A stretch of 64,000 bases of DNA from CALLCD01 sp039196965 (GTDB lineage Bacteria; Pseudomonadota; Alphaproteobacteria; Caulobacterales; Hyphomonadaceae). The notes below the pieces were generated by a model. It did no database searches. It had not been told where the DNA came from and saw only the letters and a program-made list of their open reading frames with translations. The stretch is from assembly GCA_039196965.1 (NCBI GenBank), contig JBCCUK010000017.1, positions 20,872 through 84,871 on the forward strand, in the 5' to 3' direction. Of this stretch, positions 43,489 through 52,306 are shown piece by piece; positions within the stretch are counted from its first letter, which is position 1; every line of letters starts with the position of its first letter. The translations under genes and the position numbers were made by a program.

Positions 43489-44300
43489 GGACCCCACATA
43501 AAGGCAACCGTCCCGAAGACGCCGATGGCTGTGATCAGGGTTGCAACGGATACAGCAGCGGTCGCGGCCCATTGGTGACGAGGTTTACGACTGCGCTGCG
43601 CCGCCATGTAGAATTCCAGCACGGCTAGGGGGATCAGGTAACTTCCAAAGGTCAGCACAATATCCATCGGCCCGGACATGGTCCTGTTCATACCCACCGG
43701 CCCCTGATTGATGACGATCCAGGCCATCATGCCGATCCGAAGGAACCAGACGCCATTGACCACCATAAAGGTGCGCATGGCCCAGCGGCGGTGATCTTCG
43801 ATGCGTCCCTGCATGGCGCGCCGGAGGGCGAGGGTCGCGAAGATTAGAATCAGAGCTGCGTTCAAGGATATGGCATAGCCTGCGATCATAGATAAATGCG
43901 TGCCGCGAACCCAGCCCAACCAAAGCCCGCCCAGTGCCATAAAATATGCTGCTGCAATGAAAAGGCGTCCGTTCCACCGATGGGCAGCAGGCATCCGTCG
44001 TCGGAGCGCCGGAATGAGTTGCATAAGGCCGCCAAACGTAATGATGACGGCCATCAGGACATGGGAGATGAACATCAGATTGCCGGTCATGTCGCCGTCG
44101 ATATGGCCATCGATAAGCGGCTTGTCGTTCCAGGCTGCCCAATCGCCATGAAACGTTCGTGTGCCGTAATAGGTGCAAATGAAGTAGATAAAGGCCAGTT
44201 GCCCGGCGCACGCGACATAGAACCAGGCGGCTCCGGCCCGCTTCAGCCATTTTTGCGGGGACGGTGAAAGATAGGTCTGTGCAAAATCAATACTCGACAT
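43479..44300 (-). CDS. DUF2306 domain-containing membrane protein
   Basis: The 273-residue protein has about seven predicted helices and the DUF2306 pattern: FISHVLMAVIITFGGLMQLIPALR, HRWNGRLFIAAAY and EDHRRWAMRTF, where conserved His residues could bind haem. The function is unknown; the fold may be cytochrome-b561-like, which is inference from the histidines. It is divergent from the AraC regulator gene, and the 163-base gap contains paired palindromes, so regulation by that protein is plausible. Confidence 0.85.
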   Translation of the reverse strand: MSSIDFAQTYLSPSPQKWLKRAGAAWFYVACAGQLAFIYFICTYYGTRTFHGDWAAWNDKPLIDGHIDGDMTGNLMFISHVLMAVIITFGGLMQLIPALRRRMPAAHRWNGRLFIAAAYFMALGGLWLGWVRGTHLSMIAGYAISLNAALILIFATLALRRAMQGRIEDHRRWAMRTFMVVNGVWFLRIGMMAWIVINQGPVGMNRTMSGPMDIVLTFGSYLIPLAVLEFYMAAQRSRKPRHQWAATAAVSVATLITAIGVFGTVAFMWGPYL

Positions 44301-44359
44301 AGGGACTCCCTCAACAGATCAACCGGAGCCAATCGGACTGAAACGGCTATTCTGGTCTC

Positions 44360-44408
44360 GCCGATTTGGAAATCGGCCAGAATTTTCTGTTTTTCGATGT
44401 GAAAATCG
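44360..44408. promoter_or_regulatory. Paired palindromes between DUF2306 and AraC genes
   Basis: GCCGATTT-GG-AAATCGGC (44360-44377) is a perfect inverted repeat. Its core CGATTTGGAAATCG (44362-44375) recurs as CGATGTGAAAATCG at 44395-44408, 12 of 14 bases identical and exactly 33 bases apart, three helical turns. CAGAA-TT-TTCTG lies between them. The arrangement suits a two-site operator for a dimeric or AraC-type protein controlling one or both flanking genes. Confidence 0.5.
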
Positions 44409-44463
44409 CCGCGTTCTCGCTTATGTTTGGAGCGGAGACTCGTGAATTGAGCGAATACGACGA

Positions 44464-45573
44464 ATGGAGGTACCTTTGTTGCAGATGCTAGCCCCTCTTA
44501 TTTCCACGCTGGTGTTTGCCTTTTTTGTCGTCTCCATGCGTGGCAAGACCTATCTGAGATTGCACACCTATTTCGCGATATTCGCCGCCTCTATCGGCTT
44601 TTACACGCTCGGCGGAGTAATCGGTGATGCATCCGGTCCGCTATCGCCGGCGCTTGCCGTCCTCGGTGGGGCGACCTGCGGATGGTCCTGGCTCTTTGCG
44701 CGGGCTTTGTTCCGTCGTCCTGATGCTTATGAGCCGGTCTGGCCGTTTGTTGTTGTTGCCCTGCTCATTTTGACATTTGGTATCGTTGAGCTGACAGGCG
44801 CGTGGCTTGGTGATGCGGGCGCTGCATCCGGCCTTATAAGAGTTGTTCTGAACATCAACGGATTGGCCAGTTCGACGGTTCTTCTCCTCGTTCTGGTCGA
44901 GGCCTTGGGCAGGGATTTGCGGTCTTTCTCAAAGGAAGAGCGGCGGTTCCGAGTTATTTCCGCGTCGACCTATGCGCTGCTTGTCGCTATCGCTGGCTTA
45001 TGGGTCCGGGGAGCAGAGGAGGGCAGCCTGGCCGCAAGGGTCGGCGATGACATTCAGGTTGTTGCGTCCGTGGTGGCGGTTGTCCTTGCAGGACTGGCAT
45101 TGGTCTATCGAGAAAAGCACCCCCTCCCGGCGCTTACAGATAAGACCCGGCGCAAACGCAGTGCGCCGACGGGGGATGACGTTCAACTCGGTGATCGCAT
45201 CCTCTCGCTCATGAAGGACCGTGCACTGTTCACCCGTCCAGATCTTAAAGTTGCTGATCTGGCACGCCACCTGTCGGAGCCTGATTACAAGGTGACGAAG
45301 TCGATCACCGGCGCGCTCGGATTCTCGAACTTCAATCAGATGATCAATTTCTTCAGGATTGAACGCGCGAAGGAAATGCTGACGGACCCGGCTTTTGATG
45401 ATCAGTCCATCCTCTCCATCGCCATGGATTGTGGGTTCGGCTCCATTGGTCCGTTCAATCGCGCCTTTAAGTCAGCTGTCGAAACGACGCCGGGCCGCTA
45501 CCGTCAAGGGCTAGGTATCACCCCCACTCCGGAGACGCGTCTCGCGCCAACGGCAAATTCCGCTGGCACGTGA
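44464..45573 (+). CDS. AraC-family regulator with N-terminal membrane domain
   Basis: The 369-residue protein has six to seven hydrophobic segments in the first about 215 residues and an AraC DNA-binding domain in the last about 110: LKVADLARHLSEPDYKVTK as the first helix-turn-helix and SILSIAMDCGFGSIGPFNRAFK as the second. Such proteins sense membrane or extracellular cues and regulate genes directly from the membrane. The start may be ATG 44464, but GGAGG at 44467-44471 lies inside that frame and would better serve TTG 44476 or ATG 44485. The divergent DUF2306 gene is the likely target. Confidence 0.88.
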   Translation: MEVPLLQMLAPLISTLVFAFFVVSMRGKTYLRLHTYFAIFAASIGFYTLGGVIGDASGPLSPALAVLGGATCGWSWLFARALFRRPDAYEPVWPFVVVALLILTFGIVELTGAWLGDAGAASGLIRVVLNINGLASSTVLLLVLVEALGRDLRSFSKEERRFRVISASTYALLVAIAGLWVRGAEEGSLAARVGDDIQVVASVVAVVLAGLALVYREKHPLPALTDKTRRKRSAPTGDDVQLGDRILSLMKDRALFTRPDLKVADLARHLSEPDYKVTKSITGALGFSNFNQMINFFRIERAKEMLTDPAFDDQSILSIAMDCGFGSIGPFNRAFKSAVETTPGRYRQGLGITPTPETRLAPTANSAGT

Positions 45574-45624
45574 TCTGCACTCCGGATAGAGCATTCTGAG
45601 TTTCCCAAAACAGGAGTTCGTCCC

Positions 45625-46419
45625 ATGCCGCTCACCGGTGATATACTGGCCGATATTGCCCTGAAGGCTGGCCGCGCCATCATGGATATCTATGAGACGG
45701 ATTTTGACGTTTCGAGAAAGGACGATGATTCACCTGTCACCGAAGCTGATGAAAAGGCTGAGGGGATTATTCTCGCAGCCCTGGCAGAGGCTGATCCCGA
45801 TCTTCCGGTTATCGCCGAAGAATCCGTCGCTGCAGGCCGGATCCCTGAACACGGTGACCGGTTTGCCCTTGTCGATCCTCTCGATGGGACGAAAGAGTTC
45901 ATCAACAAACGCGGTGAGTTCACGGTGAATATCGGGATTATCGACCATGGCAGGCCGGTTATGGGTGTGGTCTACGCCCCAGCCCTGTCGCGACTGTTCG
46001 TGGCAGAGAGTGTCTCGTCGGCCTGGCAGGCGCGTGCCGAGCCGGGCGCGGCCGTACCAGATGAAGCAGAACGCTCACCGCTTCGTATCCGCGGCGTAAA
46101 TGGCGGACTGACGGCGATTGCCTCGAAATCTCACCGGACGCCTGAGACAGATGCCTTCCTCGATAAGTTCGAGATAGGCGATGTGATATCGGCGGGATCA
46201 TCCCTCAAATTCTGCCTCATCGCTGCAGGGGAGGCAGACCTTTATCCGCGCATGGGCCGTACGATGGAATGGGACACAGCAGCCGGGCAGGCCGTCGTAG
46301 AGGCTGCTGGCGGCCGTGTTTTGCAGGCCGACGGCGCGCCGCTGCTCTATGGCAAGACCGAGCGTGGCTACGACAATCCGCATTTCATCGTCTACGGAGA
46401 TGTCACCCCCGAGGCGTGA
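45625..46419 (+). CDS. cysQ: 3'(2'),5'-bisphosphate nucleotidase CysQ
   Basis: CysQ hydrolyses 3'-phosphoadenosine-5'-phosphate, the by-product of sulfate assimilation. The 264-residue IMPase-superfamily protein has the acidic motif IAEESVAAG, DPLDGTKEFINKRGEFTVNI, which is specific to the CysQ branch, and MEWDTAAGQAVVEAAGGRV. AACAGGAG precedes ATG 45625. It is convergent with the metzincin gene, ending two bases apart. Confidence 0.94.
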   Translation: MPLTGDILADIALKAGRAIMDIYETDFDVSRKDDDSPVTEADEKAEGIILAALAEADPDLPVIAEESVAAGRIPEHGDRFALVDPLDGTKEFINKRGEFTVNIGIIDHGRPVMGVVYAPALSRLFVAESVSSAWQARAEPGAAVPDEAERSPLRIRGVNGGLTAIASKSHRTPETDAFLDKFEIGDVISAGSSLKFCLIAAGEADLYPRMGRTMEWDTAAGQAVVEAAGGRVLQADGAPLLYGKTERGYDNPHFIVYGDVTPEA

Positions 46420-46420
46420 C

Positions 46421-48232
46421 TCAAGTCGATGCGCAGGTCTCAATCGCCTGGGGCCACTGATTGCCAGCGTCGAGTTGGGCGCTGAAACATCTGATCCGCT
46501 CTTTGGTGTCTGGCGCACCGCCGCAGAGGCTGACAATGTTGCGAGGTTCCCAAGTCGTTCCACCGCCCCAATTAAGGCCATTCTCTGCGATCTCGGCATA
46601 GCAGGCAGCGGGCTCCCTGGAGGCCGGTGAGCGGCTGCAAAGGCGGTCGATCTCGGCTTCCGGCCACGCGCCTCCGCCATAGCGGGGCCCGGCCCGGACT
46701 GCATCGGCACATACGTCGAAATTTACATTCAGCTTGTCCGGCCAAGGCGATCGGGCGGCCCAAAGCGCCGGTGATGGATTCTCAAGGCCGATGGCCGGCA
46801 TGGAGGGCGGCGGTCCTGAGAGGAACACGGCATCGCTCGCGGCGGCAGCGCAATCGGTACAATCTGCTGCGCTGATCGTTTCGCCGAGCATACGGCTTGC
46901 TGTGATGGAAATGCTCACCCGGGGCCCGTCGGCATCGAACACCCTCATAAAATCGGGTTCGCCTTCCGCGGCCGGTTCATCTGTGACCTCCACCATCTCG
47001 ACCGAGGGGATAATCTCCGCGCGGCCGGGTTCCACGGCTTTGAAGAACGTGTTGGCATCGGCGATGTGGGCCACTGGCGTGCAGCCCTCCGTTTCCAGCA
47101 GGGTGGAGCTGATCGTCCCAACAATGCCTGTCTGATCCTCGGCAAGCTCTGCGTCGACCGTTACAACCGCTTTCAGATCGACATCATTGCAGCGCTCGAT
47201 CACCTCCCGCACGGATGGCCGGTCATTGGTGAGGGCGATCTCCAGGGCAACATTCTGATTGCCCTCTGCGAACGTTTCGCCGAGCATAATCGATCCTTCA
47301 AGTTTTAGCCGCGCGGGAAACTCCTCGGTAAACGGACCATAGATCAGCCGCACACCGGCGACATCGAGCGGGGACAGGCGGCCATCATTGTTCCAGGGTT
47401 CGCTGCAATAGTTCATCACCGACGAAGAGTCATACTCCGTCAGCACGAAGTCCGGCATGGGGCCTTGGGGCTCTTCAGCGCACAGCGTTGGCCGATCGCC
47501 TCGATTATGCTCATGGGCAAAGCCGAGGACGTGGCCGAACTCATGGACGGCCAGTGTGCGGATGCAGTATTCGCGATGGGGCGCGCAGGGCTGTCCCCAT
47601 TCGGCAAACGAGAAATTGAGAACAACGCCGTCCTCAGGGCTCTGGAGCATCTGACCCAGAGAGGTGACATGGGGACCTTCATCGCGCACCGATATGCGAA
47701 CGCCGAAAGAGTCTTCCGTGCAGAGATCCCAGCCCTGAAAATCAATCCGGGAGACTTTTTCCCAAGTCGCTTCAACAGCTGATTTTGTCCATGCGCGGCC
47801 GTCTGCCTCGTCAGCTGGCATATCTTCCCAACAGACCGGTATGTCCGGGACGGGCCAGATCGCATTCGATATGGAGGTCATGAAGGTGTTCGGGAGTGAC
47901 ATGAACTCCCGGTCCGACTTCGGCAGGGGCTGGTAAGGACGGGCTTGCAGAACCTGAAGATCGCCAGGATCGATGCTATCGGTTTTGATCTTCAAAGTGC
48001 CCGCCGGCAGCCGCTGTATTCCGTTTGGGGTTTGAGGTGTTCGATTGATATTTTTTAGAGTCTTGGCGTCGATCTTTGGCGATGCCCGGCTTATGACACG
48101 CTTATCTTTTGCCAGCTCCTGAACAGCGATGGCGACCTGTTCGTTTTTACCTTTGTCCTGACCTATCGCAACTTCGGCAGTGGCCAGCGAGAGCAGAACA
48201 GCCCCCACAGCCAGTCTACTATTCGTCCACAT
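46421..48232 (-). CDS. Secreted metzincin zinc metalloprotease
   Basis: The 603-residue protein has a signal peptide (about 24 residues) and the metzincin zinc motif HEFGHVLGFAH at residues 230-240, followed by a Met-turn in SSVMNY (about 270-275). This is a matrixin- or astacin-like endopeptidase that would act outside the cytoplasm. Upstream is a region of about 110 residues resembling a propeptide. Downstream is a C-terminal extension of about 300 residues with many cysteines (CNDVD, CTPVAH, CTDCAAA) and no recognised domain. There is no cysteine-switch motif I can identify. It converges with cysQ; the target is unknown. Confidence 0.85.
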   Translation of the reverse strand: MWTNSRLAVGAVLLSLATAEVAIGQDKGKNEQVAIAVQELAKDKRVISRASPKIDAKTLKNINRTPQTPNGIQRLPAGTLKIKTDSIDPGDLQVLQARPYQPLPKSDREFMSLPNTFMTSISNAIWPVPDIPVCWEDMPADEADGRAWTKSAVEATWEKVSRIDFQGWDLCTEDSFGVRISVRDEGPHVTSLGQMLQSPEDGVVLNFSFAEWGQPCAPHREYCIRTLAVHEFGHVLGFAHEHNRGDRPTLCAEEPQGPMPDFVLTEYDSSSVMNYCSEPWNNDGRLSPLDVAGVRLIYGPFTEEFPARLKLEGSIMLGETFAEGNQNVALEIALTNDRPSVREVIERCNDVDLKAVVTVDAELAEDQTGIVGTISSTLLETEGCTPVAHIADANTFFKAVEPGRAEIIPSVEMVEVTDEPAAEGEPDFMRVFDADGPRVSISITASRMLGETISAADCTDCAAAASDAVFLSGPPPSMPAIGLENPSPALWAARSPWPDKLNVNFDVCADAVRAGPRYGGGAWPEAEIDRLCSRSPASREPAACYAEIAENGLNWGGGTTWEPRNIVSLCGGAPDTKERIRCFSAQLDAGNQWPQAIETCAST

Positions 48233-48401
48233 TGTTCATGTCCCCACATGGTTGAGTGCTTAGTAAAGCATATCAACCGGATGGGGTGAACGTCAGACAC
48301 AGGCGAATTTTTCACCCATGGCTGGAAAAAACCGGTTAAGTCGTTCGCCCACGAGGCGTGCTAACCACTTAGATATCTGTTTTTGCTATGGATTATATCT
48401 A

Positions 48402-49586
48402 TCAGAAAGCGCCTTTTAGAGCATCGACGAGGTCAAGACGCTCCCAGCTAAAGCCGCCTTCATTGTCTGGATTGCGTCCGAAGTGGCCATAGGCTGCGGT
48501 GCGCGCATAGATCGGACGGTTGAGATCCAGCGCCGTGCGAATGCCGAGGGGGCTCAGATCCATCACTTCCATCAGAACCTGTTCCAGCTTGCGCTCATCG
48601 ACATTGCCTGTGTCGTGGAGGTTTGCATTGATCGACAACGGTTTCGCCACGCCGATCGCATAGCTCACCTGCAGCGTGCACCGTTCGCCGAGGCCTGCAG
48701 CGATCACGTTCTTGGCGAGGTAGCGGCAGGCATAAGCAGCTGACCGGTCGACCTTTGTCGGGTCCTTGCCGGAAAAAGCTCCACCGCCATGGGGTGCTGC
48801 GCCGCCATAGGTATCAACAATGATTTTTCGCCCCGTCAGGCCGGCATCGCCGTCCGGTCCCCCGATGACGAATTTGCCCGTTGGATTTACGTAGAATTTG
48901 TCTTCTGACGGGAACCAGCCATTCGGCAGAACCTCTTCCACAATGGGCCGGACGAGTTCCCGGATCTCTTCTGCGGTATGACCTTCACCGTGCTGGGTCG
49001 ACACAACCACCGTGTCCACGTCTACAGGCTTGCCATTAGCGTAAACCAGCGTGACCTGGCTCTTTGCGTCCGGCTCGAATTCTGACCGTTCCCCGGAATG
49101 GCGAAGATCCGCCATGCGCTTCAGGATCTGGTGGGAATAGAGCAGGGGTGCAGGCATCAGCTCCGGCGTTTCGGCGCTGGCATAACCGAACATGATGCCC
49201 TGGTCGCCGGCCCCGGCTTCTTCGAACGTACCGGTGCCTTCGTCGACGCCGGCGGCAATGTCAGCCGACTGCTCATGCAACCAGTTATCGAAGGTCAGAT
49301 TTTCCCAGTGGAAGCCATCCTGTTCGTAGCCGATGTCCTTAATTGCGTCTCGAACCGTCGCTTCGATCGCCTCGCCACTGATCTCGGAGCCACGCATCTC
49401 GCCGAGCACTGCAACTCTGTTCGTCGTCGTTGCCGTTTCGCAGGCGACACGGACCTGTGCCGGGTCGAAGTTTCCGGCAATGGCTTCCCGGAAATAGAGA
49501 TCGACGATTTCGTCCGAGACACGGTCGCAAACCTTGTCGGGATGCCCCTCCGAAACGCTTTCGCTTGTGAAATAGAAATCCGACAC
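48402..49586 (-). CDS. metK: S-adenosylmethionine synthase
   Basis: MetK makes S-adenosylmethionine from methionine and ATP. The 394-residue protein has SEGHPDKVCDRVSDEI, GAGDQGIMFGYA, GDAGLTGRKIIVDTYGG and GGGAFSGKDPTKVDRSAAY. The start is GTG at 49586, nine bases after AGGAGG. Upstream there is a near-perfect 30-base palindrome at 49642-49671, a probable operator. I see no SAM riboswitch consensus in the short leader. The product is the methyl donor for the window's methyltransferase and biotin synthase. Confidence 0.97.
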   Translation of the reverse strand: MSDFYFTSESVSEGHPDKVCDRVSDEIVDLYFREAIAGNFDPAQVRVACETATTTNRVAVLGEMRGSEISGEAIEATVRDAIKDIGYEQDGFHWENLTFDNWLHEQSADIAAGVDEGTGTFEEAGAGDQGIMFGYASAETPELMPAPLLYSHQILKRMADLRHSGERSEFEPDAKSQVTLVYANGKPVDVDTVVVSTQHGEGHTAEEIRELVRPIVEEVLPNGWFPSEDKFYVNPTGKFVIGGPDGDAGLTGRKIIVDTYGGAAPHGGGAFSGKDPTKVDRSAAYACRYLAKNVIAAGLGERCTLQVSYAIGVAKPLSINANLHDTGNVDERKLEQVLMEVMDLSPLGIRTALDLNRPIYARTAAYGHFGRNPDNEGGFSWERLDLVDALKGAF

Positions 49587-49641
49587 CGCGACACACCTCC
49601 TGATACATCTGAGTTGGAGGTCATTAGACCGATGGAAGGTT

Positions 49642-49671
49642 CATATCAATATATGTTTATATATTTATATG
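49642..49671. promoter_or_regulatory. 30-base palindromic operator candidate upstream of metK
   Basis: The site reads CATATNAATATAT-N4-ATATATTNATATG, with 12 of 13 positions matching in each arm. It is 56-85 bases upstream of the metK GTG. ArsR-family SAH-responsive regulators (SahR type) are known to control metK and ahcY in Proteobacteria through AT-rich palindromes, so this is the leading explanation; no such regulator gene is in the window. The divergent GST start lies 100 bases to the right. Confidence 0.6.
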
Positions 49672-49771
49672 CATCACGACACGCTTCTTTTCCGTCCGTG
49701 GGCTTGCAAACCATGGGCTCAAGTCACCAACTATTGGCGATGCGTATGTGGCTGATAAGGAGGGCCTTCCC

Positions 49772-50395
49772 ATGATCGAACTTTATACCTGGACCACACC
49801 CAATGGTCGCAAGATTTCCGTCGCTCTGGAGGAGATGGGACTCCCTTACACTGTAAAGCCCGTCAACATTGGCGAGGATGAACAATTCGCGCCCGACTTC
49901 CTTGCCATCAGCCCCAACAACAAGATTCCCGCCATCGTCGATACCGAAGCCGGGGTCAGCGTTTTCGAGAGCGGTGCAATTCTCACCTATCTTGCAGAAA
50001 AGTCCGGGAAGTTTCTGCCCGCCATCGGTTCGCCTGAGCGGGCAAAAGTGCTGGAATGGCTGTCTTGGCAGGTCGGTGGCTTTGGACCCATGCTCGGCCA
50101 ACTGAATCATTTCGCGAATTATCGTGAAGATAAGATCCCCCAGGCGATCGAACGCTTTGCGATTGAGGCTGGGCGGCTTTACAAAGTGCTCGAAACACAG
50201 CTTGGGAAAGCCGATTTCGTAGCCGGGGACTATTCCATTGCGGATATGGCGATCTACCCCTGGTCTCTTCCCGCCCTCGGCCCGGTGGAGCAGATGTCGG
50301 GTACCAGCTTCCCGAATGTCACGGCCTGGCATCAGCGCGTTGGCAGCCGTCCTTCGGTTGAGAAGGGGATGAACATTCCGCCCTCGCCTGAGTGA
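49772..50395 (+). CDS. Glutathione S-transferase, YghU/YfcG-like
   Basis: The 207-residue protein has an N-terminal thioredoxin-like domain beginning MIELYTWTTPNGRKISVALEE and the conserved SPNNKIPAIVD cis-Pro segment, and then VFESGAIL(T)YLAEKS, followed by the helical C-terminal domain. The TTPNG and SPNNKIP patterns fit the Nu-class, which act as disulfide-bond reductases with glutathione. ATG 49772 follows AAGGAGG at 49757-49763; a longer frame from 49748 is not used. It is divergent from metK. Confidence 0.92.
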   Translation: MIELYTWTTPNGRKISVALEEMGLPYTVKPVNIGEDEQFAPDFLAISPNNKIPAIVDTEAGVSVFESGAILTYLAEKSGKFLPAIGSPERAKVLEWLSWQVGGFGPMLGQLNHFANYREDKIPQAIERFAIEAGRLYKVLETQLGKADFVAGDYSIADMAIYPWSLPALGPVEQMSGTSFPNVTAWHQRVGSRPSVEKGMNIPPSPE

Positions 50396-50409
50396 GGGGC
50401 GGCTCCGCC

Positions 50410-51411
50410 TCAATCGCCATCGAAGGGCCGCACATCCGTTCCACGGGTGAGGATTATCCATGGGTTCCAGCTCATGGCCTTCAGGACGTGCCAGCTGGAC
50501 ACGGATCGGCGCGCTTGGCGTGTGTGTCTCGCAGACCAGAGATGGCCGCCCCAGATGCCATCTCGAAGCCCTCTCAGCGTCGGCTTCAGCTCGCCTTTGA
50601 TCGCGCCGCGCAGAACGAGGCTGAAATTCAAAAGAAGATGAAAGGGAAGGAGGCCGATCAGCGCCAGCGGAGGCATGTTCCAGAAATAGGTCCAGATCCG
50701 GTTGCGCGCGCCATGATAGACCGCGAAATCGCTCGCTTTGCCCGAAGTGCCGCCGCCAAAGTGCAGCGCTTTCGCATCTGGCCAGAAGATACAAGTCTCG
50801 CCGCGTAGCCTCAGGCGGAAGGCAAGATCCACATCTTCGCAATAGCAGAAGAAGCGCTCGTCAAACCCACCTTCCTTCAGAAAGACATCACGGCGATAGA
50901 GCGCCGCTGCGCCGCAGGGGGAAAAGCATGTGCCTGCATCTGGCATGTCGCTCGCGGAGTGTCCGAAGCCGCCACGCCAGGGGAGGCCAAATCCAAAGTA
51001 TGCGTCTCCAGCCCCGTCAATTCTCTCAGGTGTTTCCATGCTGAGCGTTGCTCCGGCGAACATGGAAACCGATGGGTGAGCTGTGGTCGCGCTCCGGAAG
51101 GCTGCGACCCAGTCTTCGAAGGCTTCTGCATCGGGGTTCAATAGCGCGATCCATTCGGTCGTTGCCGACCGCGCTGCGAGATTGTTGGCTGCAGCAAAAC
51201 CAAGGTTTTCCTTGCAGGAGATCAATTGAAACTCGGGCAGGTGATCCGTTTTCAGATTGTCTAATGAACCATCTGTAGACGCATTATCTACTAAAATGAG
51301 CGTGAAATCCTGATCCGTTTGGTTTGCAAGCGAGTCCAGTGCGCGCTGAAGAAACTGGCCGCCATTGTAATTGACGATGATCACCGTCAGCCAGGGCCGT
51401 TGATCACTCAC
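50410..51411 (-). CDS. Family 2 glycosyltransferase, WbbL/rhamnosyltransferase-like
   Basis: The 333-residue protein has a GT-A fold with TVIIVNYNGGQFLQRAL, VDNASTDGSL, LNPDAEAF as the DxD-type site, and GFDERFFCYCEDVDLAFRL, the pattern typical of WbbL-type rhamnosyltransferases. The stop lies seven bases after the rfbD unit start; on the minus strand it follows rfbD by seven bases, so the two are co-transcribed and the donor is plausibly dTDP-rhamnose. A C-terminal amphipathic region (LLPFHLLLNFSLVLRG) may associate with the membrane. Confidence 0.9.
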   Translation of the reverse strand: MSDQRPWLTVIIVNYNGGQFLQRALDSLANQTDQDFTLILVDNASTDGSLDNLKTDHLPEFQLISCKENLGFAAANNLAARSATTEWIALLNPDAEAFEDWVAAFRSATTAHPSVSMFAGATLSMETPERIDGAGDAYFGFGLPWRGGFGHSASDMPDAGTCFSPCGAAALYRRDVFLKEGGFDERFFCYCEDVDLAFRLRLRGETCIFWPDAKALHFGGGTSGKASDFAVYHGARNRIWTYFWNMPPLALIGLLPFHLLLNFSLVLRGAIKGELKPTLRGLRDGIWGGHLWSARHTRQARRSVSSWHVLKAMSWNPWIILTRGTDVRPFDGD

Positions 51412-51418
51412 GGCGTGC

Positions 51419-52300
51419 TCACCCGCCTCCAGTCTCTTTCAGGCGTTGCTTAACAGCCCTTCGGGTCGCCTCTCGCCAGTTCGGCACCGGGCCTAGGAGT
51501 TTATATGCCTCGGAAGTATCGAGAACAAGATTTCGCGGATGGCGCACTTTTGTCGGCATGTCGTCCGATGTGCATCGTTCAATAGCGGGGCAGGGACCAC
51601 CCGAATCGCGGCTGGTTGCGAAAATCTCACTCGCCCAATCATATCGGCTCGCCGGTTCCGGAGGACCCATGTGAAGGATTGGCGGCAAAGTCTCATCGTC
51701 CGCAAGACGCATGGCAAGCTTGATAAGCAGCGGTGCCAGATCGGAGACGGAGGTCGGCCGGCCCCAGGCATCATCCACGATCATCATACGGTCCCGTGAG
51801 GATGCGATTTTCAGCATCTTGTCGATGAATGTATTTGCTCCGTCATCGAACAACCAGGACACCCGTGCAATCACCGACACACACCCCGCTTCTGCTACAG
51901 CGCTCTCTCCGGCAAGCTTGCTTTCTCCGTAGACAGATAAAGGATCGGTCATCATCGTCTCATCCACCGGTGCTGACCGATCAGCATCGCCGAACACATA
52001 ATCCGTCGAAATATGGACAAGTGGAATATTGCGAGCTGCGCAGGTTGCCGCAACGATACCTGCACCGCTTCCGTTTACAGCAAAGGCGATATCCCGGTCG
52101 GTCTCGGCCTGCTCGACATTTGTATAGGCTGCGGCATTGATCACCGCCACTGGTTCGTCGGCGTCCAATGCCGCCGAAACGCTGTGTGGAGCAACGATAT
52201 CAAGCTCGGTTCGACTGGGAGCCAACGCCCCGCACCGGGCAAGAGCCTTAGCCAGACGCCCGCCGCCGCCTGTTACCAGAATGCGGTCCGGCGACGACAT
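51419..52300 (-). CDS. rfbD: dTDP-4-dehydrorhamnose reductase
   Basis: RfbD performs the last step of dTDP-L-rhamnose synthesis. The 293-residue SDR has the GGGGRLAKAL nucleotide-binding motif, NAAAYTNVEQAE, the catalytic YGESKLAGE and the family HISTDYVFGD. It lies six bases downstream of the tetra-FKBP gene and seven bases upstream of the glycosyltransferase, so the three are one unit. RfbA and RfbB are encoded 8-10 kb away; no rfbC is seen here. Confidence 0.95.
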   Translation of the reverse strand: MSSPDRILVTGGGGRLAKALARCGALAPSRTELDIVAPHSVSAALDADEPVAVINAAAYTNVEQAETDRDIAFAVNGSGAGIVAATCAARNIPLVHISTDYVFGDADRSAPVDETMMTDPLSVYGESKLAGESAVAEAGCVSVIARVSWLFDDGANTFIDKMLKIASSRDRMMIVDDAWGRPTSVSDLAPLLIKLAMRLADDETLPPILHMGPPEPASRYDWASEIFATSRDSGGPCPAIERCTSDDMPTKVRHPRNLVLDTSEAYKLLGPVPNWREATRRAVKQRLKETGGG

Positions 52301-52306
52301 CGGGCT

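Noticed and set aside
48284..48317. Inverted repeat GGGTGAA / TTCACCC upstream of the metzincin gene
   Set aside because: The arms are only seven bases and 20 bases apart; chance is not excluded.
49587..49641. A SAM or SAM/SAH riboswitch in the metK leader
   Set aside because: I could not recognise any of the known consensus structures in the short leader; the palindrome upstream explains regulation better.
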